This document shows positions 17,869 through 27,776 of a DNA stretch of 64,000 bases, piece after piece. A program made the translations under genes and the position numbers. The stretch covers positions 546,554 to 610,553 of the forward strand of contig NZ_KB849542.1 of assembly GCF_000368565.1 (NCBI RefSeq). The letters run 5' to 3'. The DNA comes from Acinetobacter gerneri DSM 14967 = CIP 107464 = MTCC 9824. Lineage in GTDB: Bacteria; Pseudomonadota; Gammaproteobacteria; Pseudomonadales; Moraxellaceae. The notes under the pieces are model-generated. The model saw only the letters and a list, made by a program, of their open reading frames with translations, made no database searches and was not told the DNA's origin. Numbering within the stretch: the stretch's first letter is position 1; the number at the start of each line of letters is the position of its first letter.

Positions 17869-20466
17869 TTAAAAACTTTGTGAAATGCTGAATTTAAAAT
17901 CTCGACCAGTCCCAGTCATATATTCACCTAGATACATTTTATAGTCACGGTTAAATAAATTATCTATGGAAAAATTCAGTACAGGTCCTTTTGCACTCAT
18001 TGGCTGCCAATCTACAAAAATACTATGCAATGAATAGCCTTTGGTTTTTGGCAGTGAAAATGAAGAAGCAGCTGGAGACTTGTCATGATCTGATAGACTT
18101 CGATTTTGTGCAGCAACAAATATTCCACGCCATCCCATAGTTAAATGATGTTCTGGAACATTTACCCCAAGTGTAGCCGTAGCCTTTTTCGGTGGAATAT
18201 CCACAATCCATGTTTTTTGGTCTAACCATGGATTTACAGGTGAATGATCACGCTGTCCACGAATATAAGAATAGGTTATCCCTGTAAACCATGTCGGTTG
18301 ATTATAAAAAAGTTCAGCCTCATAAGCTTTTATCGTGTAGTCACCTACATTTCGGTAAAATCCATGATAATAATCACCATTACAATCACTTACGCTACCT
18401 GAACCTCCACTGGCATTATTATCTGCTTGCGCTTTACAAAAAGTTGAACGATTGCGAAATATCTCATCTGAACCGCGATTATGATGATAAGTAAAACGTG
18501 CTTGTAAATGATCTTGATCAGAAAATACATCATCAAAATTGAATTCATTTCCTAGACGTATCGCTGTCATTTTTTCAGTCAGTAAATAACGACTGGTTGA
18601 GGGTACAGTGGTGATCGCAGATTGAACATAATATTGCTCATCTACACGCGGCGCTCTCCATGTCTTGCTGGCATTTGAAAACCAAGTCAAATAATCCGTT
18701 TGTTTCCAAGCCAAAGCTAAGCGTGGCGACCAACCACTATAAGTTTTACTACTATAATCATGACCTGCTGATGGATCATTGAAGCGTGGTGCTTGGTTAG
18801 GTTTGCCTTTATTGACAATATGATCATAGCGTAATGAAGGTGAAATAGTCACATCGCCGATTTGATATTGATCTTCTACAAAAGCACTCAGCATTTGTTG
18901 CTGACCTGTCGGCATATAGTTTGGTTCATAATAACCAAAATTATAATCAGGCTTTTTCGCATTGGCTTTATCGTACATCAAGGACTCTTGTTCCATCCGT
19001 TGATATTGCGCGCCTACTTTTATTTTATGATTTCCATAATCAGTTTCGATATCGCTGATATTACTGAGTTTAAAGGATGTATTGGTATAATCTACCCAGC
19101 TTTCATTGCCTAACAGTGCCGAAGAACCATTGACTGTTGGCAGTCTCAAATCATGTTGAGAGGTTTTTGAATAGGATGCCACAGCTTTAAGATTGAGGTA
19201 AGGATTTGCCTCTGGATTGAGTTCATAACTGGCTGAAAAACTTGTGTCTTTTTGATCACGATAGACCAAACGTCGCTTCCATGCTTCATCATAACCATAT
19301 TTTTTAATATCAGCCTCAGTAGGCACGGCATCCTGATCTCGCATAGCCGCAAATGGTTCCCAACCTTCATGACCACTTCGCATGGCATTTAGGGAGATTT
19401 TCTGGCTGTCCGAAGGATGAAAATTAAGCTTTGCTAAATAAGTGTCTTGATCTTGTGCAGAATATAAAAACTTACTGCCATCTGGACGTTCTACATCTCC
19501 GCTATCACGTTTGGTGTAATAAAATAATCCATCAGCGAGACCATTTTCAGTTTTACCATATACAGCACCAGTATAAGTATTTTGCGCATTATTTGAAAAA
19601 CGTGAATATTTTAAAAATGCGCCAAGATTTTTATCATCCAATAATAAATCTGTCGCATCCTTTGTTTCCAAGGTCACTTTACCGCCAAAACCACCATTTC
19701 CCACTTCGACATTATGTGGACCTTTATCCACTGTTATTCTTTTTAAAATTTCAGGTTCAATAAAAACCGAACCTTGTCGATATTTATCAAAGGTTTTAAC
19801 TGAATCATCCAATGTAATCGGGACATCCGCCACACCGCCCATGCCTAAAATATTGATGGTTTGCCCACCGGGACGTGGAGAGCCTGCTGAGCCGACACTC
19901 GGCATATTATCCAACAATTGCGCTACATTATTTGCTTGATAGCGATTGATCGCTGTTTGGTTTAAAACACTTTGACCAAATTTTATCGTATCGTCATTTT
20001 CAGCATAAGCCACAATCGCAGGGATCTGATAAATTTGATCTGGAGAATCTGTCGTGGACGCACTCTGATTAGGCATTTCCTTTTTAGATAATGTCGCTGT
20101 CGATGATGGACTGGTTGCCTTAGCAGTTGATTTTTCTGTCAGCACATAACCTACACCCTTTTTTTCGATCTGAAATGGCGTGTTTTTTACCAAGATCACG
20201 AAAAACTGATCGACTGTGTACTGCCCCTTGATGGCATTGACCCGATACAGATTGGTTTTTTCTGAATTGAGCAACAGCGACACATTTGCTTGTTGTGCCA
20301 GACTATTTAAAGCTTGCGTAAGTGAACCACTTTGAACTTGATAAAACGCGCGTTCAACGTGTTCTCCTGCATAAGCAGGTGTATGCGTCATACTCATTGT
20401 TAAACCAACAAACATCGCCAATGCCAGTGGTTTTAAAGCATATTTCTTAGATAAAATTTGGGACAT
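17869..20466 (-). CDS. TonB-dependent outer-membrane receptor with signalling (STN) domain
   Basis: 865 residues from the ATG at 20466 (the TTG form adds two residues). Signal peptide to about residue 33 (TPAYA), a secretin/TonB N-terminal signalling domain at about 40-110 (FYQVQSGSLTQALNSLAQQANVSLLLNSEKT), a plug with INILGMGGVADVPITLDD and VDKGPHNVEVGNGGFGGKVTL, and a 22-strand-type barrel ending in KFSISQSF. The WRAPRVDEQYY block resembles haem/transferrin-type receptors. The STN domain should signal through the FecR/FecI pair encoded just upstream. Substrate is unproven; haem or an iron chelate is likely. Confidence 0.88.
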   Translation of the reverse strand: MSQILSKKYALKPLALAMFVGLTMSMTHTPAYAGEHVERAFYQVQSGSLTQALNSLAQQANVSLLLNSEKTNLYRVNAIKGQYTVDQFFVILVKNTPFQIEKKGVGYVLTEKSTAKATSPSSTATLSKKEMPNQSASTTDSPDQIYQIPAIVAYAENDDTIKFGQSVLNQTAINRYQANNVAQLLDNMPSVGSAGSPRPGGQTINILGMGGVADVPITLDDSVKTFDKYRQGSVFIEPEILKRITVDKGPHNVEVGNGGFGGKVTLETKDATDLLLDDKNLGAFLKYSRFSNNAQNTYTGAVYGKTENGLADGLFYYTKRDSGDVERPDGSKFLYSAQDQDTYLAKLNFHPSDSQKISLNAMRSGHEGWEPFAAMRDQDAVPTEADIKKYGYDEAWKRRLVYRDQKDTSFSASYELNPEANPYLNLKAVASYSKTSQHDLRLPTVNGSSALLGNESWVDYTNTSFKLSNISDIETDYGNHKIKVGAQYQRMEQESLMYDKANAKKPDYNFGYYEPNYMPTGQQQMLSAFVEDQYQIGDVTISPSLRYDHIVNKGKPNQAPRFNDPSAGHDYSSKTYSGWSPRLALAWKQTDYLTWFSNASKTWRAPRVDEQYYVQSAITTVPSTSRYLLTEKMTAIRLGNEFNFDDVFSDQDHLQARFTYHHNRGSDEIFRNRSTFCKAQADNNASGGSGSVSDCNGDYYHGFYRNVGDYTIKAYEAELFYNQPTWFTGITYSYIRGQRDHSPVNPWLDQKTWIVDIPPKKATATLGVNVPEHHLTMGWRGIFVAAQNRSLSDHDKSPAASSFSLPKTKGYSLHSIFVDWQPMSAKGPVLNFSIDNLFNRDYKMYLGEYMTGTGRDFKFSISQSF

Positions 20467-20797
20467 AATCAATTTACCAATAAATAAATGATAATCATTT
20501 ATAGTTTTGAGTCAAAAAATATTCCTGTTTCTAAGTGATATGCCGAAGCTCAAGGCTAAAAACCGCAATCAAAATGGATATTTTTATTCATTTATTTATA
20601 TTTATGATTTTATATTTTAATTTTCAAATATTTATAATTTAAATATTTTCATATCATTTCTGAGTGCATTTCCAACTCAAGACTAGGTATAGCTCAATTC
20701 CATCAATAGCAATCCATATTGATCATGATATTCAAACATCATTTTAAATATATTTTTTAAATGGCTTCGAGCTAAACCATAATTAATTAAGACAGTT
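20467..20797 (-). promoter_or_regulatory. Receptor promoter region with Fur box (20485-20503)
   Basis: 330-bp gap between fecR-like and the receptor. A near-perfect dyad TAAATGATAATCATTTATA lies about 20 bp upstream of the receptor ATG and matches the Fur consensus well. Iron repression of the receptor is expected. A FecI-dependent promoter should also lie here but its elements cannot be named by eye. The rest is AT-rich with nothing coding. Confidence 0.75.
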
Positions 20798-21787
20798 TTA
20801 GTCATTTATAGAAATATATCGTACATTTTTACTGATCCGATGAACTTTCAATTGTGGATATTGATTTTGCAAAAGGCTCAGCGTTTGATCCAAATCTTGT
20901 CGTGCATTAATCACGCCATTTACTTTAAATTGACTCAAAGCCTGTTTGTTGAAGAACAGATAACCCTGATGATAGCGACTTAAAAGTGTCAATAAATCTG
21001 ATAAAGCCAAATCTTCAGCCAAAATTTGCTGTCGATCCCATGCCATTTCAGTTGCAGAAATATTTAATGTAGCAATTTGCCCTAAGCCTGTTAGATCCGC
21101 ATTTAGCTTTTGCCCTTGCTTTACGACACGGCTTTGGTGAGCTTGATTTAAAGATGTTGCAAGAACTTTTGAATCTAACATGCTTAAGCTGCTGCTTTCG
21201 TGATATTCATTGACGATAAAACGTGTCCCCAATGCTTTAAAATCAGCTTGCTCAGTATGTACAATAAGGGGGCGATTTTTGTCTTTGGCGACTTCAATAT
21301 ATAGATCGCCCTGTACGAGGTCGATCTCTCGTTTATCTTGAGTAAAATCTAATTTAATTGCTGATTTTGCACCGAGTGTTATTTTCGATCCATCGTCCAA
21401 AACAAAACTTTGCATTTCACCTGTTTTAGTTTTGAGATCAGCAGCATAGTAGGCAAATGGAATCGTGCTATAACTCAAATAACCGACAGCCCCTACACAT
21501 AGCGCAAATACAAAGGTTTTAGCCAACATCTTTTGGATGTATTTTTCGCCTTGTCGACTGAGCTGGACTGAATTTTGAATATTCTGACTAGAAATACCAT
21601 GCGTTGTGGAAAGATGATGCATCTGTTCAGAAAAGCGCTGCATTTCCTCCATCTGTTCATGGTATTGCGGATATTTTTGACGCCATTCTTTGAATTGTGC
21701 TTCTGCTTCACGGCGCGCATCAGGATCATCGCTATTTAAACGGATTGCCCATAACGCTAATTCTTTTCTTAATTGTTCAGTGTTCAT
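20798..21787 (-). CDS. FecR-type anti-sigma regulator
   Basis: 329 residues. N-terminal DUF4880 sigma-binding part (LALWAIRLNSDDPDARREAEAQFKEW), one membrane span at about 90-108, periplasmic FecR domain (TGEMQSFVLDDGSKITLGAKS) and a C-terminal STN-like part that contacts the receptor's signalling domain. It holds the sigma factor inactive until the loaded receptor signals. Its start overlaps the end of the sigma gene by 11 bp, so they are translationally linked. Confidence 0.9.
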   Translation of the reverse strand: MNTEQLRKELALWAIRLNSDDPDARREAEAQFKEWRQKYPQYHEQMEEMQRFSEQMHHLSTTHGISSQNIQNSVQLSRQGEKYIQKMLAKTFVFALCVGAVGYLSYSTIPFAYYAADLKTKTGEMQSFVLDDGSKITLGAKSAIKLDFTQDKREIDLVQGDLYIEVAKDKNRPLIVHTEQADFKALGTRFIVNEYHESSSLSMLDSKVLATSLNQAHQSRVVKQGQKLNADLTGLGQIATLNISATEMAWDRQQILAEDLALSDLLTLLSRYHQGYLFFNKQALSQFKVNGVINARQDLDQTLSLLQNQYPQLKVHRISKNVRYISIND

Positions 21788-22331
21788 TCACACCAGACTC
21801 ACTGAGATTATTTTTTGCATCAAAACAGAGTTGTAGACACTCTGCCAAATACAATTGAGTTGTTCTCAAAGATTTACCAATCGCTGCTGCGATTTCACTT
21901 TGAGTATGCCCTTCAAAATAATACATAAGAAAAGCCTGACGTGCATGTACTGATGTGTCCTGTAATGCAACCGTCAAAAAATCCAATATCAAGACGGCTT
22001 CTTCAATTTGATTTGAAGACAGTGATAATTCTCTATCTTCTATTTCGAGTTTTAAAGATTCTAAATAATTTTTTTCGAGCACATAACGGCGTTGCTTATC
22101 AATCAGTAAATGTTTTGCAACATGAATGAGATAAGCACGCGGCTCTTGAATAGAAAATATTTGTTTGGTTTGCAACAACTTAACAAAGGTGTCTTGAACG
22201 ATATCGGCAGCATTAAATGGATATCTGATTCGCAATCTCAGCCAGTGTTGTAACCAATCATGATGATCTAAATACATTTCTTGTATTAATTGTTGCTTTA
22301 AATCAGTTGAGGGAGATGAAGAAGCATTCAT
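21777..22331 (-). CDS. FecI-type ECF sigma factor
   Basis: 184 residues. Region 2 includes AADIVQDTFVKLL (41-53) and region 4 the helix-turn-helix GHTQSEIAAAIGKSLRTTQLYL (about 141-162). It should direct RNA polymerase to the receptor promoter when iron-type substrate binds outside. A Fur-like box lies just upstream. It is the first gene of the sigma-antisigma-receptor series. Confidence 0.92.
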   Translation of the reverse strand: MNASSSPSTDLKQQLIQEMYLDHHDWLQHWLRLRIRYPFNAADIVQDTFVKLLQTKQIFSIQEPRAYLIHVAKHLLIDKQRRYVLEKNYLESLKLEIEDRELSLSSNQIEEAVLILDFLTVALQDTSVHARQAFLMYYFEGHTQSEIAAAIGKSLRTTQLYLAECLQLCFDAKNNLSESGVNEH

Positions 22332-22353
22332 AATAAAAGTTAAAATATATAAA

Positions 22354-22372
22354 CAATAATAATTATCATTTA
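22354..22372 (-). promoter_or_regulatory. Fur-box-like site upstream of the sigma gene
   Basis: CAATAATAATTATCATTTA has the GATAATNATAATCATTATC pattern with a few mismatches, 23 bp upstream of the sigma-factor ATG. Suggests iron repression of the regulator pair. Confidence 0.6.
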
Positions 22373-22903
22373 CATTCTTGTATTTGTAAATATCTGTACG
22401 AAGTTTTTTAGACGAATTATGAAGCTAAAACCAGCCGAAGTATTTTTAAAATTCATCTTTCCGATTGAAAAATATGAAAATATTCAATAATTACAGCTAA
22501 ATATATCAAAGCATTTATTTTAAACACTGCACCATTTACGAAATAGGGAAATTGAGAAAAATAAAAAACCAATTGGAAAATATGTGAATAGTATTTAGCG
22601 GCCTAACGACCATCCGCCAGCACATTTTATAATACGCAATGAAGCGGCTAAATCAGCTGATGCGTTATTCAACGATAAAATAAAATTCTTCTCATGCAAT
22701 AATCCTGTCAAAAACGTCATTTGCTTAGTATCATCAAATGCCACTAAGCAATGGAGAATGCCAATCCCAAATTGGCATTTCACACTCAATCTATTTACGA
22801 TCCATTTCCCTGATCGATCAAAAGATCATTTATAAAAATCAAACTTAGAAAAATAGCTTGTGGGCTTCAACAAACCCACATCAACGATCTTAAAGCGAAG
22901 TCA
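22373..22903. other. Intergenic region with a 9-bp inverted repeat (22757-22779)
   Basis: About 530 bp with no supported gene. It holds a perfect inverted repeat AATGCCAAT-5-ATTGGCATT, without a T-run, so either an operator or a weak transcription end. A 64-codon frame at 22595-22789 has no ribosome site or family and is left uncalled. Confidence 0.5.
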
Positions 22904-23359
22904 TTAGGTCAATTTATCGAGCAAAAACTCATCTTCCGAATCAAAAAAGCGCTCAGTTTTGGTATCAATCACTTCAATTGAACCCTCACTCAACGCAAAT
23001 TTATGTTTGTCCGATACGCCCATCAGTTCGATTTTGCGTTTGTCTGGGTCTATAAATCTAAACCGCCCCATAAACACCACGGGCTTAGTATCCGCATTGT
23101 TATCTGTTCGCTCAAATACAAAGCTTTGATCTGCATTAATTTTCAGATCAATCCCAATACCTTCACATCCTTCACAACGTGTCACACAGTTGGCACATGG
23201 TGTAACCGCAGTATAGTGCCCCACCCATGCTTGCATTTTTGGATCACTTACTACTTTAATTTTTGCGCTCGATTTTTCATTTTTAGATACATCATTCGAT
23301 TCTGAACAACCGAAACTCACGCTTGCCAAAATAAATGATGTCAATAATGTCTTTTTCAT
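22904..23359 (-). CDS. NlpE-like envelope lipoprotein
   Basis: 151 residues. Lipobox FGC (Cys18). The mature part has WVGHYTAVTPCANC then CEGCEGIGIDLKIN, the small-barrel pattern of the NlpE N-terminal domain with CxxC-type cysteines that can bind metal or form disulphides, and a KIELMGVSDKHKFAL end. NlpE is linked to copper and envelope stress. It lies 19 bp after the stop of the disrupted TonB receptor, so the two were probably one operon; the prophage now separates this end from the receptor's promoter. Confidence 0.7.
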   Translation of the reverse strand: MKKTLLTSFILASVSFGCSESNDVSKNEKSSAKIKVVSDPKMQAWVGHYTAVTPCANCVTRCEGCEGIGIDLKINADQSFVFERTDNNADTKPVVFMGRFRFIDPDKRKIELMGVSDKHKFALSEGSIEVIDTKTERFFDSEDEFLLDKLT

Positions 23360-23378
23360 CTCTTCATACCTATTTTGA

Positions 23379-24469
23379 TCAATATTTAAAGGTCATTGCC
23401 AATTCGACGCTACGTGGCGCACCGATAAAGATTTGCGTTGGGGAATAGCCTGAATATTCACCATAATATTCATTGCTTAAATTTCTACCCCACAAGGTAA
23501 AGGTCATATTTTTAAGTTCATAAGAAATAGAAGCATCTAAAGTCGTATGCCCTTTTACATAATATGTATTTGCCGTGTCGGTATAAAAACCATCCACATA
23601 TTTTGCATATGCCGTCAACGATACGGGTACAGCATTAAATTTGTAATTGATGGATGCATTGGCAACTTTTTTCGGTACATTTACAGGACGATTACCTGTA
23701 CGGTCGCCACCCGGTTCGAGTAGATCATGATATTTTGCATCGACCCAAGCCAAACCTAGATCCGCACGCAACTGAGAAGTCAATTGAGTCGATGCTGTCA
23801 GTTCAGCACCTCGCGAAGTCTGTGAGCCACCCTGAACGGTCAATGATGTATTTTGCGGATCACGCGTCAAAATATCGTTTAATTCAATCCAATAAATCGA
23901 ACCAATCACATCTGTTTTGCCATCAAAAAGACTGGCTTTAAAACCTGTTTCAGCCGACTTCCCTTCAGACAATTTAAAATCTGCTCTAGAAGAAGAAATG
24001 AGGAGTAATGAAGATACTGGTGTTATCGCTGTGCTGTATTGCCCATAAACTTGAACATCTGGTGTGATGTTATAAATACTTCCAACACGCCATGAAACAG
24101 GGTTGAAAGTTGGATTGAATTTGCTCTGTGTTTGTGCATATAAATCAATCACATTACGTTCAGCATCGATATGATCAAACCTCACCCCACCAACCAATAA
24201 CCAGTCAGGTGTAAGATTGAATGCATCTTCTGCAAATATAGATGTAGTCGCGAGTTTCGATTTATAGATAGAGTTACCACCTGCACTATCCCAAATAGAG
24301 GAACTGGTAGACGGCATCTGACCGACTTGTCCTTGCGGCGAAAATGGATCAATAGAACCAAAACTTGCAAATTGTCTTAGACTGGTTAAATCCGTATGGT
24401 TATATTCAGCGCCAAGGCTAAATCTATTGCGATATTTGCCAAATAAATTCGAATCATTACTCAAACTTA
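23379..24469 (-). pseudogene. TonB-dependent siderophore-type receptor, C-terminal part (cut by prophage)
   Basis: The C-terminal two-fifths of a TonB receptor barrel: LTPDWLLVGGVRFDHIDAERN, YGQYSTAITP, SEGKSAETGFKASLF, ending ELAMTFKY with the terminal aromatic residue needed for membrane insertion. It runs directly into the left prophage end at 24470. The N-terminal part is at 60811-62089. Joined across one AACTTA, the frame reads NRLSLSNDSNLFGKYRN with no gap. An isolated barrel half without signal peptide should be non-functional. Confidence 0.92.
24464..24469. repeat. Prophage target-site duplication, left copy (AACTTA)
   Basis: Six bases repeated at 60811-60816, directly outside the prophage termini. 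The intact receptor frame is restored only if one copy is removed. Confidence 0.88.
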
Positions 24470-24530
24470 TGATGCGCGACGAGATAATTTAGCCAAAATA
24501 TTGAGATAAATAGCAAGTTATCCCGTTGCA
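24470..24530. promoter_or_regulatory. Left prophage end, transposase-binding region
   Basis: Starts TGATGCGCGACGAGATAA. Two GAGATAA copies (24481 and 24503) and an inverted TTATCCC (about 24519) match motifs at the right end (TGAGATAATTATGGGAT on the minus strand). Probable transposase sites, by analogy with MuA attL. Confidence 0.65.
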
Positions 24531-24552
24531 CACAATGAAATAGCTTTTCAAA

Positions 24553-25827
24553 TTATGCACTAGCTACACGAGCAAAACCATCACTTCCTTTTGTACCTTC
24601 AACATCTGAATCGAAACCACCTTTTTTACCACCTGCACCGCCTTTACCAACTACAAGAGTGATTGTCTGATTAGAAGTACTTCGATTCTTATATTCAGCA
24701 ACGAGAACAGCCCCAGAGCCACCACCTGCACCTAAGCCATCGCCATTATCAGTGTAAACACCTTTATTCCCTTTACCACCTGCACCGAATGAACCTATAG
24801 AACTTACTGAAGCACCGCCACTGACATTATCAATAGTAGCCCCGCCAACATTCCCTTCAGTGATAGTTTTAGACTGAAATACCCCGATGATTTCAACTGT
24901 ACCGCCTGCACCAGCTTCACCATCGGTAAAAGTACCATCATCCTTCCAAATACCTTGTTTACCGCCAGTACCGCCATGAATGATTGCGATAGCATCACCA
25001 TTCACTTTAAGTTGGATATCAGTACCGTTCTGACCACTTGATAAAGCATAAGTACTACCATCATCTTTACAAGAAGCGCCGCCGCCGCCGCCAGCAGCCA
25101 TAAGCGTAAAAATTTTAGACTCGTTTGGCTGAAGAATGAATGTATATGAACCTACAGCGTAATCGCCATCAGAGCTGACGCTATTAGGATTTTTATGTTG
25201 AACAACTTGAAAGCTCACTTGTCCTTCGTAACCGATACGGTTTTGGCCAGAGCGATTGAAAACAAAAGGCGTAATAGTTGTTTCTGTGCGATTGAAATAA
25301 CAAGCTTCATTTGCACCTTCTGGTGTCATATATATACCGATATTACGATCTGTTAGATTATAAATACTGGGTGCAATAATGTTTTTACCACCTGAAGCCC
25401 AACCATCTGAACTACTAAGCATTGTAACATTGCCACCATTTTCGCCACCAGAATATAAAAAGACCCCTGACGCTATGATACGAGGATAAGTTACATAGTT
25501 AAGTAAAGCCGTAATTTGAGCTTGTAGCTCATCACGTGCTTTTTTACTTAAAGTAGCCTCAGCTATAAAACGTTCTTCAATTGCTATTTCTAAAGCTTGC
25601 ACATAGGAATAAGTTGCAAGCAATTCATATAATTGATCTTTCTTTGTGGGATCAATTTTTATGTTGTTTTTTTCAATAAGATTGCAGATTTCTTCCTGAA
25701 TCATATTAAGCCAATCGGGTGTTAAATACGTTGCATCTTGACCAGCTAAATCAGCATTATCATGAAAACCACTTTTGCCAGTTCCAAACATGTTTGGACG
25801 TGCATTAATACTATCAATACGTTTCAT
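24553..25827 (-). CDS. Phage tail fibre, glycine-rich tip
   Basis: 424 residues. The N-terminus MKRIDSINARPNMFGTGKSGFHDNADL, then YLTPDWLNMIQEEICNLIE, is typical of tail fibres of Mu-like phages and attaches to the baseplate. The C-terminal half is rich in Gly runs (AAGGGGGASC, GAGGKGNKG, GKGGAGGKKGG), like the receptor-binding tips of some T-even-type adhesins. It is the last late gene, next to the left end. No tail-fibre chaperone gene follows. Confidence 0.8.
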   Translation of the reverse strand: MKRIDSINARPNMFGTGKSGFHDNADLAGQDATYLTPDWLNMIQEEICNLIEKNNIKIDPTKKDQLYELLATYSYVQALEIAIEERFIAEATLSKKARDELQAQITALLNYVTYPRIIASGVFLYSGGENGGNVTMLSSSDGWASGGKNIIAPSIYNLTDRNIGIYMTPEGANEACYFNRTETTITPFVFNRSGQNRIGYEGQVSFQVVQHKNPNSVSSDGDYAVGSYTFILQPNESKIFTLMAAGGGGGASCKDDGSTYALSSGQNGTDIQLKVNGDAIAIIHGGTGGKQGIWKDDGTFTDGEAGAGGTVEIIGVFQSKTITEGNVGGATIDNVSGGASVSSIGSFGAGGKGNKGVYTDNGDGLGAGGGSGAVLVAEYKNRSTSNQTITLVVGKGGAGGKKGGFDSDVEGTKGSDGFARVASA

Positions 25828-25836
25828 TTCAATTCC

Positions 25837-26364
25837 TTAATTTATATCGTAGCGAATGTACGCTGGTAAATAGTTTTGAATAATGCAGCTGATATCTGCA
25901 TTCACAGGTTTTTTAATTACCAATTTGACTTTGTAGCGCAGCTGCTCTGTATTCACAGCTGAAGTGCATGACGCTATGCATTGCAGTGGCTTATATTTAA
26001 CTAGATCAACAAGTTCAACACCGAAAAGCTTTAAAAGCTGCTCTAAGTAGTTCCGATTTAGAACATTTGTCGTGGTTTTAACCCAATCAATGATCTGAAG
26101 ACGTTCTTCAATTGTTTTTGTACTATTTATAGAGCAATGTAACGGTAAACCAATCGACTCTTCATATTCATCAAGTAATTCTTCTGGTACAGATTCAATA
26201 AACTGAAGCAAACGTCGACCATCTATGTCAGCCTCTGCTAGCACTTTCGCATGGGCATAAATATCAAGAGAAATCACAGTACCATTGGCAGTATCGTAGC
26301 CACCTACAGGCAAGAGTTGACGAAGTACTGAAGCGTATAGTTCTATCAGCTGCTCTAAAGTCAT
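25837..26364 (-). CDS. Mu gp48-like baseplate/tail protein (DUF2313)
   Basis: 175 residues, in the place of Mu gp48 (YmfQ family) between baseplate J and the tail fibre. Recognisable: LYASVLRQLLPVGGYD and an RRLLQFIESVPEELLDEYEESIGLPL block, then the ERLQIIDWV segment. It likely joins the fibre to the baseplate edge. It overlaps the preceding gene by 4 bp. Confidence 0.82.
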   Translation of the reverse strand: MTLEQLIELYASVLRQLLPVGGYDTANGTVISLDIYAHAKVLAEADIDGRRLLQFIESVPEELLDEYEESIGLPLHCSINSTKTIEERLQIIDWVKTTTNVLNRNYLEQLLKLFGVELVDLVKYKPLQCIASCTSAVNTEQLRYKVKLVIKKPVNADISCIIQNYLPAYIRYDIN

Positions 26365-27413
26365 AACTTAGTGACCTCCAGTGTGCCGATCCGCAGCCAA
26401 CCAGTAACCAAATTCGTATTTGTTGGGGCAACATTTGTATTGGGTGTAATCGTTACATCGGTTACAGCTAAAGATTTAATACGACTCACCATCGTTGAAT
26501 CGATATAACTTTCAGCTGGAATAAGTGCACCAACATAGTCTTTTACTGTCTGCTCAACTTCAGTAGCACTCGCTGTACCAGAATAAGAAATTTTAAGGTT
26601 TAAATATTCCTTTATCGCTGCATAAGCACGTACATCCGCCCAAAAACCAGCATAAGCATCTAAAGCGTCTTGAACTGCGGAAAGTAGTGCTGAACTCGGT
26701 GAATTTGGCGGATTTCCAGCTACTGTGATTGCGACATCTAAAGAACCAAGTCCACGACGTTTGGGGTAAATAAAGACATCTGCAACACCTGCAACGTCCT
26801 TAACAATACGTTCTAAATCAGCCTCACGGTCACGCTCAGTACCGAGTTTTTCTTTTTCTTGCATGCGCTCACGCCATGCTTCGACTTCTTCTTCGTCCGA
26901 TCCGCCATTTATTTCTACAACAGTAGTCTGACCTGATAATCCAGCTGCTGGACTAACCCAAAGCAAAGATGAACCGTCAAAGTTCCAGCTAGAGCCAACC
27001 TGACTAGCTGTGATATCAATGGTTTTAGGGCGATTAGCCTTTAAATATTCATCATAGACAGTAATCCAGTAGTGACTTTTACCATCTGTAAGTTTAGAAC
27101 CAGCAACGATTTTTAAATCAATATTCGATGTTGCCGTAACACTTCCAGCAGCTTTAGAACCACCAAACCGAGGAGTTTTTAGGCGTTCAGCATGTAAATA
27201 GAGAAATGGCTCATCAGCAGTAGCGACAAAAAGCTGTTTCTGTATATAGTCTTGTTGATGATACAAGCCTTCGACCACTGAAGCTGCACCATCTGCACGA
27301 ATACCAGCATCCGAGTCATTAGAAATCGTCAGCCCTGTTTTATTGCGGATTTCTTGCGTGATATCTTCGCGAATTTCAGCAAATTTTTTAGTTTGAAATG
27401 CCATGTTAGCCAC
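26361..27413 (-). CDS. Baseplate J-like protein (Mu gp47)
   Basis: 350 residues. Baseplate wedge protein of contractile tails. The start MAFQTKKFAEIREDITQEIRNKTGL and DSDAGIRADGAASVVEGLYHQQDYIQKQ are typical, as is the EEVEAWRERMQEKEKLGTERDREADLER stretch split over two helices. Overlaps its neighbours by a few bases on each side, in a tight late operon. Confidence 0.9.
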   Translation of the reverse strand: MANMAFQTKKFAEIREDITQEIRNKTGLTISNDSDAGIRADGAASVVEGLYHQQDYIQKQLFVATADEPFLYLHAERLKTPRFGGSKAAGSVTATSNIDLKIVAGSKLTDGKSHYWITVYDEYLKANRPKTIDITASQVGSSWNFDGSSLLWVSPAAGLSGQTTVVEINGGSDEEEVEAWRERMQEKEKLGTERDREADLERIVKDVAGVADVFIYPKRRGLGSLDVAITVAGNPPNSPSSALLSAVQDALDAYAGFWADVRAYAAIKEYLNLKISYSGTASATEVEQTVKDYVGALIPAESYIDSTMVSRIKSLAVTDVTITPNTNVAPTNTNLVTGWLRIGTLEVTKL

Positions 27414-27771
27414 CTACTGGAACAAAATACAAGACTGTTTGCTTTTCGCCTGTAAACCTTGTTACTTCTATGTTTAGGTCAATACGGCTTTTAATAGACT
27501 GAGTTGCAGTGACTAGAATTGATTGAAAGCGATCTGGTACAAGATCACTCAAAGCTTCTTCAGCAAACTGTTTTACTGTTTGAATCGTCCGAGGTACATC
27601 TTTTGAGCGTCGTAAGGTATAGAAACGGCTACCCAAGTTTGAATTTGCCCAGTACTTTCGACGATAGATATTTAAACGCTGGCAGATGATCTGTTCATCA
27701 TCATTATTGGAAAATGCGGCATCAAGACTGATCAGCACATAATCTTTTGATTCTAAATTGATTACTCCCAT
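27406..27771 (-). CDS. Baseplate wedge protein, gp46/GPW family
   Basis: 121 residues. Mu gp46-type, related to T4 gp25, which helps start sheath assembly. Motifs: QRLNIYRRKYWANSNLGSRFYTLRRSKDVPRT and FAEEALSDLV. Length and place (between gp45 and gp47) fit. Confidence 0.85.
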   Translation of the reverse strand: MGVINLESKDYVLISLDAAFSNNDDEQIICQRLNIYRRKYWANSNLGSRFYTLRRSKDVPRTIQTVKQFAEEALSDLVPDRFQSILVTATQSIKSRIDLNIEVTRFTGEKQTVLYFVPVGG

Positions 27772-27776
27772 TTCGT

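Noticed and set aside
22595..22789. 64-codon minus-strand ORF
   Set aside because: No ribosome site, no recognisable family, and overlaps an inverted repeat region. The bases GCCTAAC at its edge suggested an attC site, but no matching partner was found.
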